Assembly (NCBI RefSeq): GCF_000286455.1
Contig: NZ_ALKG01000099.1
Span: forward strand, 35,270-99,269
Origin: Selenomonas sp. FOBRC6
GTDB taxonomy: Bacteria; Bacillota; Negativicutes; Selenomonadales; Selenomonadaceae
DNA length: 64,000 nucleotides
Direction: 5' to 3'
A program made the translations under genes and the position numbers. Below the pieces are notes generated by a model. It was not told where the DNA came from and did not search any database. It was given only the letters and a program-made list of their open reading frames with translations. Shown here piece after piece: positions 1-7,205 of the stretch. Within the stretch, counting starts at the first letter, position 1. Each line of letters opens with the position of its first letter.

Positions 1-750
1 ATCCTCGAGGATCGCATCGAGGCGCACGGACTGCTTCGAGGCGGGGAGCACACGCCCCTTGACCGCGAGAACCTTCGAGGACTCGCGCAGCGCCGTCTCC
101 ATATCGCCCGTGACCTCCGCCATCGCCGCGAGGAAGAGGTTGCCAAAGCTGTGACCCGCGAGATTACTCCGCCCCTCGAAGCGATGCTGAAAGAGTTTTT
201 CCATCAGCGGCTCGGTGTCGGCGAGCGCAACGAGGCAGTTTCTGAGATCGCCGGGGGGAATGATACCCAGCTCCTCGCGCAGGCGGCCCGATGAGCCGCC
301 GTCATCTGCGACCGTCACCACCGCCGTCACATTGCTCGTGAGCTCCTTGATCCCGCGCAGGAGGACAGAGAGGCCGTGTCCGCCGCCGATCACGGTGACC
401 GCAGGGCCGCGGCTGAGGCGCGTCTTTTCATAGACGAGATCGACGAGGCGCGCCGATGTACCCTCAGGCATCAGCGCTGTGATGACGGAGCGGATGATGT
501 GTCGCGTAGCGAGCAGCATGAGCCCGCTGCCGAGGAGCGCAACCGCCGTCCCCGCAATCGCCGTGAAGCCGTAGTCATAGCTGCCCTGCCACGTATAGAC
601 GAATCGGAAGATCGCCTCCTCGATGCTGTCGATGTATTTGTAGTTGAAGATGAGCGCAGCGCCGAGTCCGACACAGAGCGTTCCAATCGCAAAGACGAAG
701 AGCCAGCGCTTGAAGCCCATCCCCGGGTAGAGCCATTTGATGAGATGCAT
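1..750 (-). CDS. yvcK: YvcK/CofD-like gluconeogenesis factor (3' end cut by window edge)
   Basis: The frame starts at ATG 750 and runs off the window, so only about 250 N-terminal residues are visible. Two hydrophobic segments (roughly residues 12-32 and 55-80) precede the cytoplasmic CofD-like domain, which opens with VIGGGHGLSVLLRGIK and continues with VADDGGSSGRLR and PPGDLRNC. Those glycine-rich motifs are typical of the YvcK family, which binds UDP-sugars and supports growth on gluconeogenic carbon and cell-wall synthesis. It follows rapZ by 3 bases on the same strand, the usual rapZ-yvcK(-whiA) order of Firmicutes. The N-terminal membrane segments are a known variant. Confidence 0.88.
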   Translation of the reverse strand, partial: MHLIKWLYPGMGFKRWLFVFAIGTLCVGLGAALIFNYKYIDSIEEAIFRFVYTWQGSYDYGFTAIAGTAVALLGSGLMLLATRHIIRSVITALMPEGTSARLVDLVYEKTRLSRGPAVTVIGGGHGLSVLLRGIKELTSNVTAVVTVADDGGSSGRLREELGIIPPGDLRNCLVALADTEPLMEKLFQHRFEGRSNLAGHSFGNLFLAAMAEVTGDMETALRESSKVLAVKGRVLPASKQSVRLDAILED

Positions 751-753
751 GAA

Positions 754-1665
754 CTAGCCCTCGCTCACGTGTTCATGTACCTCGTTCTTCATGAGGTCAC
801 GATGCTCGAGATGCGCCGCATAGCTCCCCTTGATCCGATCGTAGAGATGCTTTGCGATAAAGACGCTGCGGTGCATGCCGCCCGTACATCCGATGGCAAT
901 GACAAGCTGGCTTTTTCCCTCCTTGACATACTGCGGCAGGAGAAAGTCAATCATCCCATCGAGGTACTGCTCGAATTTCTGCGTCACATCCCACGACTCG
1001 ATGTAGGAGGAGACCTGCGGAACGGTGCCGCTCTTGTTGCGCAGCGAGTCGACATAGAACGGATTCGGCAGAAATCGCACATCAAAGACGAGGTCGGCGT
1101 CGAGCGGGATTCCGTACTTGAAGCCAAAGGAGAGGATATTGACATTCATCTCCGCATCCTTGCCCGGCGTATCGTAGTGCTGGCGGATAATATCGCGCAG
1201 CTCAGCCTTGCGCAGACGGGAGGTGTCGATCAGCTGCGTTGCTCGTGCACGGATCTCTGCGAGCTGCCCGCGCTCGCGCGTCACGCCCTCCGAGATGCGC
1301 GCATCCGGCGCGAGCGGGTGGGGACGGCGTGTCTCCTTGTAGCGGCGGATGATGACGTCGTCGGACGCCTCGATAAAGAGGAGCTCATAGGCAACATCCC
1401 CCGCATCCAGTTCGCCGAGAACGCGCACAAAGTCGTCAAAGAACTCGCGGCTGCGCGTGTCCACAACAATCGCCGCGCGGCTGATCTGCCCGTGCGTCTC
1501 ACGGCAGAGATCGATGAATTTCGGAATGAAGACGGGGGGCAGATTGTCCACGCAGAAATAGCCCAGATCCTCCATATAGCGCGCCGCAAGCGACTTCCCG
1601 CCGCCCGACAGCCCCGTCACGATCACGGGGCGGAACTTCTCCACCGCACGTTTCACGTCTGCCAT
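754..1665 (-). CDS. rapZ: RapZ/YvcJ family nucleotide-binding protein
   Basis: A 303-residue P-loop protein with Walker A GLSGGGKS near residues 18-25, the family signature YFCVDNLPP, and the C-terminal IGCTGGMHRSV motif. RapZ in E. coli is an RNase adaptor for the small RNA GlmZ. In Firmicutes the homologue YvcJ is a GTPase/ATPase linked to competence and nucleotide-sugar metabolism. Length matches the family (about 285-300). The start ATG at 1665 lies 9 bases after the upstream HAD gene, and yvcK follows at once, so the genes are probably co-transcribed. The exact role in this organism is inferred from family only. Confidence 0.92.
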   Translation of the reverse strand: MADVKRAVEKFRPVIVTGLSGGGKSLAARYMEDLGYFCVDNLPPVFIPKFIDLCRETHGQISRAAIVVDTRSREFFDDFVRVLGELDAGDVAYELLFIEASDDVIIRRYKETRRPHPLAPDARISEGVTRERGQLAEIRARATQLIDTSRLRKAELRDIIRQHYDTPGKDAEMNVNILSFGFKYGIPLDADLVFDVRFLPNPFYVDSLRNKSGTVPQVSSYIESWDVTQKFEQYLDGMIDFLLPQYVKEGKSQLVIAIGCTGGMHRSVFIAKHLYDRIKGSYAAHLEHRDLMKNEVHEHVSEG

Positions 1666-1674
1666 AGTATCACC

Positions 1675-2469
1675 TCACAGTACGAATTTCTCAATCGCGA
1701 GCGCAATTCCGTTCGCGTCGTTCGACGCCGTTATATAACGCGCGCGTTCCTTTGCGCCCGGAAGGCCGTTCTCAGGCACAACGGAGAACGCGCCCATCTC
1801 GAGCATCTCATAGTCATTGTCCGCATCGCCCGCAACCATGACCTCGTCGAGGGTCAGCCCCATCGCATCCGCGAGCGCCTGCACGCCGACCGCCTTGTTG
1901 ATGCCGGGCGGGTTGATATCGACGCTCGTGCCCGTATTCTGCTGCGGCACGAGCTGATCGCCGAAGCGCTCCTGCACCGCATGCACATAGGAGCCGATGC
2001 CCTCGTCTAGCTCGCGCAGGACGAACTGCGGCACGTTCTCCGTATAGCGCAGGTAGTCGCTGCCGACGCCATTCACCGTGAAATGCGCCGTCGTGCGGTA
2101 GGCGGCAAAGTATTCCTCGCGGTACTCAGGCGCGTAAATCTCCGTGCCGATATACCAGTTCACGTACCAGTCGCGCTCGTAGGCAAATGTCAGAAACTCG
2201 CGCGTCAGAGCAGGATCGAAATAGCATGCAAAGACGGGCTCCTCCTCCGCTTTTCCGACATAGCCACCGTTGCAGCAGATGACGGGCGCATCCGAGGCAA
2301 GCAGGCGCGCAAAGTAGAGCGCCGAGCGCAGCATGCGCCCCGTCGCAATCGTCACCGTGACGCCGCGCGACATTGCACGCGCAAGGATGTCCTTTGTGCG
2401 CGTCGTGATCTTCTTGTCCGATGTCAGGAGCGTTCCGTCCAGATCGAGCGCAATGAGTTTGATCGCCAT
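1675..2469 (-). CDS. Cof-type HAD-IIB family phosphatase
   Basis: A 264-residue HAD hydrolase. Motif I is LDLDGTLLTSD (residues 8-18, nucleophile Asp followed by acid/base Asp), motif II TIATGR, and motif IV GDADNDYEML near residue 217. A Cof-type C2 cap lies between motifs II and III. Such enzymes dephosphorylate sugar phosphates, FMN or pyridoxal phosphate, and the substrate cannot be read from the sequence. Its start is 3 bases from the stop of a paralogue upstream, so the two form a tandem pair. Typical family length, no missing catalytic residue. Confidence 0.9.
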   Translation of the reverse strand: MAIKLIALDLDGTLLTSDKKITTRTKDILARAMSRGVTVTIATGRMLRSALYFARLLASDAPVICCNGGYVGKAEEEPVFACYFDPALTREFLTFAYERDWYVNWYIGTEIYAPEYREEYFAAYRTTAHFTVNGVGSDYLRYTENVPQFVLRELDEGIGSYVHAVQERFGDQLVPQQNTGTSVDINPPGINKAVGVQALADAMGLTLDEVMVAGDADNDYEMLEMGAFSVVPENGLPGAKERARYITASNDANGIALAIEKFVL

Positions 2470-2472
2470 AAC

Positions 2473-3306
2473 TCAGCCCTTCATCGGCACGGGCGCATCC
2501 GCGCCCATGCCGAGCACATAGTGATAGATCGCCGCTGCAAGCCCGTTCTCCGTGCAAGAGAGCGTCTCGTAGTCCGCCTCCTCTTTGACCGCGGGGAAGG
2601 CATTGCCCATAGCAACACTCTTGCCCGCCGCCTTCAGCATGGGCAGATCATTGTATGCATCGCCGATCGCCATCGTCTCCTCAATGGCGATGCCGAGCTT
2701 TGCGGCAAGCGATGTCAGCGCCGATGCCTTGGAGATTCCCTTCGGCACGATCTCGATGAGGCAGTCCGCCGAGCGCGTCACATCCACCCGATCGCCGAAT
2801 GCTGCAAGCACCGCCTCCGAGCGCGTGAGCGTCACATCGCGTCCCTCGGTCACGAGGAGCAGCTTGCAGTTGCCCGCCGTGTGTGCAAAAAGCCCGTCCC
2901 AGCCGACTGCCACCCCCGAGATCTTCTGCGAATTCTCATAGAAGCGTGACTCGTCGCACGCCTCGACATAGCGCAGAACGCCGCCGCTGTAGGTCTGGAT
3001 ATACCAGTCGCGCGCCTGACAGAACGCGATGATGTCATGTGCAAGCACCGCATCAATCGTATGCTCCTCGTAGACACGCCCGCTCGGGCTCTTGATGAGC
3101 CCGCCGTTGTACGAGATGATTGGCACGTCCACGCCGAGCGCCTGTGCAACGGGCAGTGCCGCCTCGAACATGCGCCCCGTTGCGATTGTCACGACAACGC
3201 CCGCCTCCGTCGCACGGCGCACCGCCGCTATATTCTCCGCCGAGACCACATTGCCGTCCGGCAGCATCGTCCCGTCCAGATCCGATACAAACAGCTTTAC
3301 CGCCAT
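2473..3306 (-). CDS. Cof-type HAD-IIB family phosphatase (tandem paralogue)
   Basis: A HAD-IIB phosphatase of about 277 residues with DLDGTMLPDGN at the N-terminus, VTIATGR as motif II and GDAYNDLPML as motif IV. I start it at ATG 3306 because a strong AGGAGGGGG Shine-Dalgarno lies at about 3311-3319. A 14-codon longer frame (to 3348) exists but would begin upstream of that site. It is first of the tandem HAD pair, followed by rapZ and yvcK on the same strand. Substrate unknown. Confidence 0.88.
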   Translation of the reverse strand: MAVKLFVSDLDGTMLPDGNVVSAENIAAVRRATEAGVVVTIATGRMFEAALPVAQALGVDVPIISYNGGLIKSPSGRVYEEHTIDAVLAHDIIAFCQARDWYIQTYSGGVLRYVEACDESRFYENSQKISGVAVGWDGLFAHTAGNCKLLLVTEGRDVTLTRSEAVLAAFGDRVDVTRSADCLIEIVPKGISKASALTSLAAKLGIAIEETMAIGDAYNDLPMLKAAGKSVAMGNAFPAVKEEADYETLSCTENGLAAAIYHYVLGMGADAPVPMKG

Positions 3307-3341
3307 TTCGTCCCCCTCCTGTATTCCCTGTGTTTTATCAG

Positions 3342-3371
3342 CTGACAAAGCGCTTTCCCCTATGTTATAAT
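3342..3371 (+). promoter_or_regulatory. Probable sigma-A promoter for 3405-4770 genes
   Basis: CTGACA (3342-3347), an 18-base spacer and a perfect TATAAT (3366-3371) lie 34 bases upstream of the ATG at 3405. The site overlaps the upstream region of the divergent HAD gene. Confidence 0.6.
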
Positions 3372-3404
3372 ACCCCGAAACGATTCATCGAAGGGAGGCA
3401 CCGC

Positions 3405-3893
3405 ATGCAGCATATATTCCGCCAGCTCGTCATCCTCGTCGCACTCATCCTCATCCTCGTCGGCATCTTCGGTCTCTCCTACACCTATCAGATCGACCAT
3501 CGCTCTGCGCGCAGTCTCTCCGCGTATGCGCGCATCGACTTTCAGGCATCCTACACAGGCGAGGGGCGGCTCGAGGGTGCGACCCTTGCACTCTGGGACT
3601 ACCGCTTCGACGAGGCAAAACTCCTGCCCGATGTCATCCTCTACACAGACGGCGCCGCATGGGAGATGAAGGCAGCGACGAAATACACGCCGCGTCCCGT
3701 TCCCGAGGCGGACAGCCCCTACAAGAACGAAAACAAATTCTTCGTCGAGCTGCCGCGCGCGAGCCTCCCCGCCATCCGCAAGGCGACGGGCATCCGCGTG
3801 CGCTTTTACTACGACAACGGCCAGACCATCGACCTGCCGCTGAATGAACCCGACCTTGCCTACTGGCAGCGTGAACTCGGACGCGGCATCTAA
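3405..3893 (+). CDS. Membrane-anchored hypothetical protein
   Basis: A 162-residue protein with one N-terminal hydrophobic segment (about residues 6-26, LVILVALILILVGIFG) and a soluble, presumably extracytoplasmic C-terminal part. I recognise no family. The start ATG 3405 is preceded by AAGGGAGG at 3391-3398; a longer upstream frame has no such site and overlaps the divergent gene. It is followed 48 bases later by a NusG-II protein and a Gx transporter, which suggests an operon. Function unknown. Confidence 0.7.
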   Translation: MQHIFRQLVILVALILILVGIFGLSYTYQIDHRSARSLSAYARIDFQASYTGEGRLEGATLALWDYRFDEAKLLPDVILYTDGAAWEMKAATKYTPRPVPEADSPYKNENKFFVELPRASLPAIRKATGIRVRFYYDNGQTIDLPLNEPDLAYWQRELGRGI

Positions 3894-3941
3894 AAGCTAT
3901 TGTACTGTTATTGAAAACATTCGTCAAGGCAGGGAACTCCA

Positions 3942-4280
3942 ATGAAGAAGAACGACCTCATGCTCATCGGCGCGCTGCTCCTCCTCTGCGGGATCGGCGC
4001 CGTATTTTTTTTCACGCACGCGGACAGTGAAACACGCCACGCCGTCATTACGCAGAACAATGTCGAGCTCTATGACATCCCACTCACAGGACATACGGGC
4101 ACGGAGGAGATCCGAATCTCTGACGAGGATGGCGAGAACATCATCCGCATTGAGGGCGAGACGATCGCCGTCATTGACGCCGACTGCCCCGATCTCGTCT
4201 GTGTGCATACGGGTGCGGCATCGCAAAAGGGCGACGTGATCGCCTGCCTGCCGCACAAGCTCCTGATCGAAGTGAAATGA
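3942..4280 (+). CDS. NusG domain II-containing protein
   Basis: A 112-residue protein with one N-terminal membrane segment (residues 5-26) and an exported beta-rich domain of NusG-II type. The cysteines in DADCPDLVCVHTG, followed by GDVIACLPHKL, form the pattern typical of this family. NusG-II proteins are exported, are not transcription factors, and are often encoded next to Gx transporters and Rnf/ApbE-type flavin genes. Here the Gx transporter gene follows after one base. The molecular role is not established. Confidence 0.82.
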   Translation: MKKNDLMLIGALLLLCGIGAVFFFTHADSETRHAVITQNNVELYDIPLTGHTGTEEIRISDEDGENIIRIEGETIAVIDADCPDLVCVHTGAASQKGDVIACLPHKLLIEVK

Positions 4281-4281
4281 T

Positions 4282-4770
4282 ATGAACAGACTTCAACGGA
4301 TCACGCGCATTGCGCTGCTCACGGCGCTCTCGCTCATTCTCTTTATCATCGAGGGATTCCTGCCCCTGCCGCTGCCCGTCCCCGGCGCAAAGCTCGGGCT
4401 CGCTGCCATCGTCACTCTGATTGCGCTCTATCTGCTCCCCGCACGCGATGCGGCACTCATGCTCACGCTGCGCATCGTACTCGCCTCTGCGTTCGGCGGC
4501 GGACTCGCCCCCATGATCTACAGCCTCGCAGGCGGCGTGGCGAGTTTTGCAGCAATGGTGCTGCTGAAACGATACACGCAGCTCTCGATCATCGGCATCA
4601 GTGCGGCGGGTGGCTTCCTACACAATATGGCGCAGCTGCTTGTCGCCGCCGCAGTCTTGGAAACCACGGCACTCTTCGTCTATGCGCCCGTGCTTGGCAT
4701 CGTCGGCATACTCACGGGCATACTCATCGGCATCACCGCACGCGGAATTTTACAGAAAATATCAAGATAA
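4282..4770 (+). CDS. Gx transporter family protein (annotated elsewhere as heptaprenyl diphosphate synthase component I)
   Basis: A 162-residue integral membrane protein with about five hydrophobic segments. The PVPGAKLGLA motif near residue 33 and the loop LASAFGGGLAPMIYSLAGG are typical of the Gx transporter family, which is related to the S-components of ECF transporters. Some databases name it heptaprenyl diphosphate synthase component I, but nothing here suggests prenyltransferase activity. It starts one base after the NusG-II gene and is almost certainly co-expressed with it. The substrate is unknown. Confidence 0.8.
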   Translation: MNRLQRITRIALLTALSLILFIIEGFLPLPLPVPGAKLGLAAIVTLIALYLLPARDAALMLTLRIVLASAFGGGLAPMIYSLAGGVASFAAMVLLKRYTQLSIIGISAAGGFLHNMAQLLVAAAVLETTALFVYAPVLGIVGILTGILIGITARGILQKISR

Positions 4771-4852
4771 ATATTCTCATTTTCACTTTTTTGTGCTATA
4801 CTGTCATTAGCAGATTTTTCTCTCTACTATGAATTTAAGGAGGACAATCCAA

Positions 4853-6217
4853 ATGGAGTATCGCATCGAACATGATTCCCTCGGCGAAGTCAAGGTGCCC
4901 GCAGACAAGTATTGGGCGGCGCAGACGGAGCGCAGCTTCGAGAACTTCCCCATCGGCATTGAGAAGATGCCCGCCGAGATCATCCACGCATTCGGCATTC
5001 TGAAGAAATCCGCCGCGATTGCAAACAATAAGCTCGGCAAGCTCGACGAGAAGCGCCTCGATGCCATCAAGGCGGCGTGCGATGAGATCATCGCGGGCAA
5101 ACTCGCAGAGCATTTCCCGCTTGCGGTCTGGCAGACGGGCAGCGGAACGCAGTCGAACATGAACGTCAACGAGGTCATCGCGAACCGCGGCAACGAAATC
5201 GCGGGCGAGAAGATCCTCCATCCGAACGATCACTCCAATATGTCGCAGAGCTCGAACGACACCTTCCCGACCGCGATGCACATCGCTGCCGTCATTGCAA
5301 TCGAGGACGGGCTCTTCCCGAGCATCGACCTCCTCGCCAACACCTTCCGTCGCCTCATGAAGGAAAACGAGGGCATCGTCAAGACAGGGCGCACCCATCT
5401 GCAGGATGCAGTGCCTATCTCCTTCACGCAGGAAATTAGCGGCTGGCTCGCCATGCTCGAGCAGTCGAAGAAGCAGCTGCAGGCATCACTCCCCTTCCTC
5501 CACGAGCTCGCGCTCGGCGGCACGGCTGTCGGCACGGGGCTGAACACGCCGAAGGGCTTCGATGTCGCCGTGGCACAGGCAGCGAGCGAGCTGACGGGCA
5601 AGAGCTTCGTCACTGCACCGAACAAGTTCCACGCGCTCACGAGCAAGGACGCAATCGTCTTTGCACACGGCGGCCTGAAAGGTCTCGCAGCGAATATGAT
5701 GAAGATTGCAAATGACATCCGCTGGCTCGCGGCAGGTCCACGCTGCGGTCTCGGCGAGATTACGATTCCCGCCAACGAGCCGGGCAGCTCCATCATGCCG
5801 GGCAAGGTCAACCCGACCCAGTGCGAATCTGTCACGATGGTTGCCGTGCAGGTCATGGGCAACGACGCCGCCATCGGCATCGCCGCCTCGCAGGGCAATT
5901 TCGAGCTGAACGTCTTCATGCCCGTCATGATCTACGACTTCCTCCAGTCCGCGCGGCTGCTCACCGACTCCATCAAGTCGTTCAATGATCGCTGCGTCAC
6001 GGGCATCACTGCGAACCGCGAGAAGATGCACGAGAACCTGCATCGCTCGCTCATGCTCGTCACGGCGCTGAACCCGTACATTGGCTACGAGAACGCTGCA
6101 AAGACCGCGCACAAGGCGTTCGACGAGAACATCAGCCTCAAGGAGGCGTGCGTTGCCCTCGGCTTCCTCACGGCTGAGAAATTCGACGAGGTATTCCATC
6201 CCGAAGAGATGGTCTGA
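4853..6217 (+). CDS. fumC: Fumarate hydratase, class II
   Basis: A 454-residue fumarase/aspartase superfamily enzyme that interconverts fumarate and malate. Diagnostic segments are GSGTQSNMNVNEV, SSNDTFPTAMH, TGRTHLQDAVP and the signature GSSIMPGKVNPTQCE. The G-K-V-N-P-T-Q reading favours fumarase over aspartase, which has PAKVNP. The start is ATG 4853, because AAGGAGG at 4837-4843 sits 9 bases upstream; an ATG at 4829 lies ahead of that site. It ends in an intrinsic terminator shared with the convergent crp-like gene. A tartrate dehydratase of the class I type lies elsewhere in the window, so C4-dicarboxylate metabolism is well represented. Confidence 0.95.
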   Translation: MEYRIEHDSLGEVKVPADKYWAAQTERSFENFPIGIEKMPAEIIHAFGILKKSAAIANNKLGKLDEKRLDAIKAACDEIIAGKLAEHFPLAVWQTGSGTQSNMNVNEVIANRGNEIAGEKILHPNDHSNMSQSSNDTFPTAMHIAAVIAIEDGLFPSIDLLANTFRRLMKENEGIVKTGRTHLQDAVPISFTQEISGWLAMLEQSKKQLQASLPFLHELALGGTAVGTGLNTPKGFDVAVAQAASELTGKSFVTAPNKFHALTSKDAIVFAHGGLKGLAANMMKIANDIRWLAAGPRCGLGEITIPANEPGSSIMPGKVNPTQCESVTMVAVQVMGNDAAIGIAASQGNFELNVFMPVMIYDFLQSARLLTDSIKSFNDRCVTGITANREKMHENLHRSLMLVTALNPYIGYENAAKTAHKAFDENISLKEACVALGFLTAEKFDEVFHPEEMV

Positions 6218-6228
6218 GTCTCATCTAA

Positions 6229-6283
6229 AGCCTCCCCCGCCGAAGCGGGGGAGGGGAACCGCGCAAGCGGTGGAAGGGGCGCC
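6229..6283 (+). repeat. Dispersed double-hairpin repeat, copy 1
   Basis: Architecture: AGCCTCCCCCG, short loop, CGGGGGAGGGG, then a smaller hairpin ACCGC-gcaa-GCGGT, then GGAAGGGGCGCC. The same layout recurs at 56494-56550 (reverse orientation, about 90% alike by eye, with changed loops) and in a diverged form at 56577-56633. It lies just after fumC. Confidence 0.75.
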
Positions 6284-6300
6284 CCTTCTCCGATAAAACA

Positions 6301-6341
6301 GGTGCTGCACGAAGCCCAAAAGTTTCGTGCAGCACCCTTTT
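6301..6341. terminator. Bidirectional intrinsic terminator between fumC and the Crp/Fnr gene
   Basis: A 13-base-pair perfect stem, GGTGCTGCACGAA / TTCGTGCAGCACC (6301-6313 with 6324-6336), followed by CTTTTC. The convergent gene ends at 6348. Confidence 0.85.
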
Positions 6342-6347
6342 CGTTTT

Positions 6348-7040
6348 CTACAGCGCCAAAAAATCCGGCTGCAGAACGCGCAGCGTCTTGCGATCATAGT
6401 CGATCAGCCCCTCGTCGCGCATATGGCTCATCTCACGGCTGAGTGCGCTGCGCTCCACGCCGAGATAGCGCGCGAGCTGCGTCTGATTCATCTCGCGCAG
6501 CCCCGCGCCGTCCTCGCCCGCGATTGCCTGCAGGTAGACGCTGAGCTTTGCACGGATGCTCTTCTGCCCCATGATGCGGATCTTGTGCTGATAGAAGATC
6601 CCCTTCTGCGAGATGCGCCGCAGCATATTCAGCGTGAACCGCCAGAGATGTGGGTCGCTGCACTCTGTCCGCGCATAGAGCTGCCGGAATGAAATCCGCA
6701 GGATCACCGTGTCGCGCAACGCCTTCACGAACATACGGCTCGCCGAAAGGTTCGCACCCTCCATCGTCTCGCCGAAACTCTTTCCGGCTTCGAAGATGCT
6801 CATGTCAATTTGATCGGCGTTCTCGTTGAGAAAGGACACCTCGACTGCACCTGTGAGGATGATGCCCGTCACAATCGGCGCACGCCCCATGCGCATGATG
6901 TCTGTGCCTGCCGCATAACGCTTCAGCTCGCCACCGAGCGCATTCAGAAGTTCCGGCAGAGCTTCTGCGGGGATTCCCTCGAACAGATCGTGCTGCAGCA
7001 GGAGTTCTGTATGCGGTGTCAGTATTGCATGCGTCAGCAT
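6348..7040 (-). CDS. Crp/Fnr family transcriptional regulator
   Basis: A 230-residue regulator with an N-terminal cyclic-nucleotide-binding-like beta domain (about 15-130), a dimerisation helix and a C-terminal winged helix-turn-helix (MNQTQLARYLGVERSALSREMSHMRDEG, about 180-207). No Fnr-type N-terminal cysteine cluster is seen, so an iron-sulfur oxygen sensor is unlikely; the effector is unknown. It is divergent from the RclA-like reductase at 7206, making that gene a likely target. Its own promoter region carries a perfect palindrome at the expected transcription start (7061-7075), which suggests autoregulation. Confidence 0.88.
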   Translation of the reverse strand: MLTHAILTPHTELLLQHDLFEGIPAEALPELLNALGGELKRYAAGTDIMRMGRAPIVTGIILTGAVEVSFLNENADQIDMSIFEAGKSFGETMEGANLSASRMFVKALRDTVILRISFRQLYARTECSDPHLWRFTLNMLRRISQKGIFYQHKIRIMGQKSIRAKLSVYLQAIAGEDGAGLREMNQTQLARYLGVERSALSREMSHMRDEGLIDYDRKTLRVLQPDFLAL

Positions 7041-7060
7041 AGTCCGCTCCTTTCCATGAC

Positions 7061-7107
7061 AGAGAATAATTCTCTATCATTATAGGAGGAATCCACGAAT
7101 TTGTAAA
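7061..7107 (-). promoter_or_regulatory. Promoter with overlapping 15-base palindrome upstream of the Crp/Fnr gene
   Basis: On the minus strand TTTACA (7102-7107), a 17-base spacer and TATAAT (7079-7084) form a near-consensus promoter. AGAGAAT-A-ATTCTCT (7061-7075) is a perfect palindrome over the expected start site, placed where a repressor would block initiation. Confidence 0.65.
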
Positions 7108-7205
7108 TGAGACGCACATTTTTTCCACAATATTTCTCTTCATGAGTGTCAGAAAATGCTATAATGGTAGCAGTCATACAACGTTCAACAGAAACGGAGC
7201 ATACC

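Noticed and set aside
376..2010. 544-codon open frame on the plus strand, antisense to rapZ and the HAD gene
   Set aside because: It is rich in Arg, Ala, His and Glu with no domain, has no RBS, and mirrors genuine coding frames on the other strand. It is a GC-driven shadow.
4829..4852. Upstream ATG as fumC start
   Set aside because: The AAGGAGG site lies downstream of it and pairs with ATG 4853, where family homology begins.
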